6,420 nucleotides of DNA from positions 1-6,420 of the forward strand of contig JAFAWN010000254.1 of the NCBI GenBank assembly GCA_019241735.1, in the 5' to 3' direction. A program made the position numbers and the translations under genes. Of this stretch, positions 5,327-6,420 are shown piece by piece. The notes under the pieces are model-generated. The model did not search any database, was not told the DNA's origin, and saw only the letters and a program-made list of their open reading frames with translations. Each line of letters starts with the position of its first letter. Within the stretch, counting starts at the first letter, position 1. Source of the stretch: Terriglobales bacterium. GTDB taxonomy: Bacteria; Acidobacteriota; Terriglobia; Terriglobales; Acidobacteriaceae.

Positions 5327-6288
5327 TGAGCTTCCCGCGTTCTGCCCACGTTTCGGATGATTTCTTCGATTAAAGTATAGGGATCACACTTGTGCGCAGC
5401 TATTTCCGCCGCATACTCTGATAATCGCTTCTCGCCCAACTGAGCGACCGTCATTTCCAGAAGTGAGTCGCGCAGCATTTCGATAAGCCGGTCGCGCCAA
5501 GTCTGTATCTTGCGCTGAAGAATCCGGTTTCCAGTCTTGAGATAAGCCTGGTATTGGTCGATGGACTGGCCCAGCTCGGGGATCCCCTTTCCTTCAGTGG
5601 CAACCGTTTTAACGATAGGCGGAATCCAGCCATCACTGCGCATTGCCAGCGATTGCAGGGCGCGTATTTCGCGCTCGGTCCGGTCCGCACCCTCGCGATC
5701 GCTCTTGTTGATGACGAAGATGTCCGCAACTTCCATGATGCCGGCTTTGATGGTCTGCACGTCGTCTCCCATTCCCGGCACCAGGATAAGCACCGTGACG
5801 TCGGCGAGACGGACCACATCCACCTCATCTTGTCCCACACCCACGGTTTCAATCAAGACTACGTCGCGCCCCGAAGCGTCGAGCACCGTGGCGGCATCTG
5901 CGGTGGCCCTCGCCAGTCCGCCCAGCGAACCCCGTGTTGCCATACTTCGTATGTACACACCGGAGTCGGCGGAATGTTCCTGCATGCGGATGCGATCGCC
6001 CAGAATCGCGCCGCCGGTGTAGGGGCTGCTTGGATCGACGGCGATGATCCCAACTGTGTGGTTTCCTTGGCGATAATAGCGGGCGAGTTGATCCACGATC
6101 GTGCTCTTGCCCGCTCCAGGGGGGCCGGTTAACCCCAGAACGCGAGCATGGCCGGTGAAAGGGAAAAGGCCTTTGAGCAGATCTGACCATCCGGGGTAAT
6201 GATTCTCGACGATTGAGAGCGCTCGGGCTAGCGATCTGGGGTCGCCCGAGCGGAGTTCATTAATTTGCGATTGCAGAAGATGATTCAA
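5320..6288 (-). CDS. meaB: Methylmalonyl-CoA mutase-associated GTPase MeaB
   Basis: This 322-residue G3E-type P-loop GTPase guards adenosylcobalamin loading and protects methylmalonyl-CoA mutase from inactivation. Older annotations call it an ArgK/LAO transport ATPase. Motifs in order are Walker A GPPGAGKST (55-63), DPSSPYTGGAILGDRIRM (85-102), RGSLGG (119-124), ETVGVGQDEVDV (147-158) and the guanine-specific NKSD (194-197). The C-terminal part (about 250-315) is helical, as in the MeaB dimerisation arm. The N-terminal helices (1-45) fit the family, so little is missing. The start is TTG at 6288; no ATG or GTG lies in frame upstream before a stop at 6355-6357, and no Shine-Dalgarno is visible, so the start is less certain than the gene. 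The stop overlaps the epimerase start by 7 nt. The mutase itself is not in the window. Confidence 0.94.
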   Translation of the reverse strand: MNHLLQSQINELRSGDPRSLARALSIVENHYPGWSDLLKGLFPFTGHARVLGLTGPPGAGKSTIVDQLARYYRQGNHTVGIIAVDPSSPYTGGAILGDRIRMQEHSADSGVYIRSMATRGSLGGLARATADAATVLDASGRDVVLIETVGVGQDEVDVVRLADVTVLILVPGMGDDVQTIKAGIMEVADIFVINKSDREGADRTEREIRALQSLAMRSDGWIPPIVKTVATEGKGIPELGQSIDQYQAYLKTGNRILQRKIQTWRDRLIEMLRDSLLEMTVAQLGEKRLSEYAAEIAAHKCDPYTLIEEIIRNVGRTREAQC

Positions 6289-6420
6289 GCAATCAGTGTA
6301 AAGCAGGACGCGTCGCGCGCGCGATCTGGGGTGGCGGTGGCACTTCGAGGCATACTAATATTCATACCTATGTCATACCATCAGTATGATAAAATCACAG
6401 CGGTGGCTGCAGACTTTATG
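6289..6420. promoter_or_regulatory. Upstream region of meaB with CATAC repeats
   Basis: This is the non-coding stretch before meaB, AT-richer beyond about 6350 than the genes. CATAC occurs as direct repeats at 6351-6355, 6363-6367 and 6374-6378 (12 and 11 bp apart, about one helical turn), and GTATG is its inverse at 6384-6388. The last two form the perfect dyad TCATAC-CATCA-GTATGA at 6373-6389. This looks like an operator-type arrangement, but the binding factor is unknown. A weak rightward promoter, TTCATA (6361-6366), 18 nt, TATGAT (6385-6390), lies across it, so a divergent gene could start beyond the edge. Two short plus-strand frames are open to the window end (from ATG 6370 and ATG 6386) and are too short to judge. 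Confidence 0.4.
6373..6389. repeat. 17-bp perfect inverted repeat (6-bp arms)
   Basis: TCATAC (6373-6378) and GTATGA (6384-6389) are exact reverse complements around a 5-nt centre, CATCA. Its left arm plus one base, TCATACC, also occurs as a direct repeat at 6362-6368. The spacing fits a dimeric DNA-binding protein; there is no T-run, so a terminator is unlikely. Confidence 0.5.

Noticed and set aside
5554..6132. 192-codon open frame on the plus strand opposite meaB
   Set aside because: It lies wholly inside meaB, whose motifs are unmistakable, and its translation is rich in His/Arg/Gly with no recognisable domain. It is a shadow of the GC-biased coding strand.
6370..6420. Possible start of a plus-strand gene at the right edge (ATG 6370, 6386 or 6418)
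   Set aside because: At most 17 codons are visible, none has a convincing ribosome site, and two frames compete; too little to call a gene.
1..6420. Novel defence, mobile or biosynthetic system
   Set aside because: Every substantial open frame on the minus strand belongs to a known housekeeping family; no transposase, integrase, CRISPR repeats, toxin-antitoxin pair, tRNA or base-composition break was seen.

Overview
The window is a run of ten genes, all read from the minus strand (right to left), with short gaps or overlaps typical of bacterial operons. It looks like ordinary chromosomal housekeeping DNA from a Gram-negative bacterium of moderate G+C content. LptE (outer-membrane LPS assembly) and a phosphatidylethanolamine pathway point to a double-membrane cell. 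The gene mix and protein style suggest Acidobacteriota (Terriglobia-like), but that is an inference and no marker here proves it. I see no mobile element, CRISPR array, rRNA or tRNA.

Right block (about 6288 down to 3774): meaB, methylmalonyl-CoA epimerase, tsaB and rimI. The first two serve methylmalonyl-CoA metabolism: MeaB protects the B12-dependent mutase and the epimerase interconverts the R and S thioesters. The last two are the widespread tsaB-rimI pair, for tRNA t6A modification and N-terminal protein acetylation. meaB and the epimerase gene overlap by 7 nt; the later gaps are 10 and 16 nt. The mutase is not in the window.

Middle (3773 to 3290): a small DUF465/YdcH-like coiled-coil gene with a strong Shine-Dalgarno sequence, flanked by gaps of 128 and 134 nt. 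It probably stands partly alone.

Left block (3289 down to 1): psd, pssA, an aspartate-semialdehyde-dehydrogenase-like gene, lptE and the start of holA. The junctions are very tight: a 1-4 nt overlap, two 4-nt overlaps (ATGA and GTGA) and a 2-nt gap. PssA and Psd make phosphatidylserine and then phosphatidylethanolamine; LptE helps put LPS into the outer membrane; HolA is the clamp-loader delta subunit. The lptE-holA order is common in Gram-negative genomes.

Right edge (6289 to 6420): an AT-richer intergenic stretch with repeated CATAC boxes and a perfect 6-bp inverted repeat, perhaps a regulatory region shared with a gene to the right.

No convincing undescribed system is present. The points most worth a second look are the dehydrogenase-like protein, which has Ser where the catalytic Cys should be, the RimI acetyl-CoA loop with Arg in place of a conserved Gly, and the repeat cluster before meaB.
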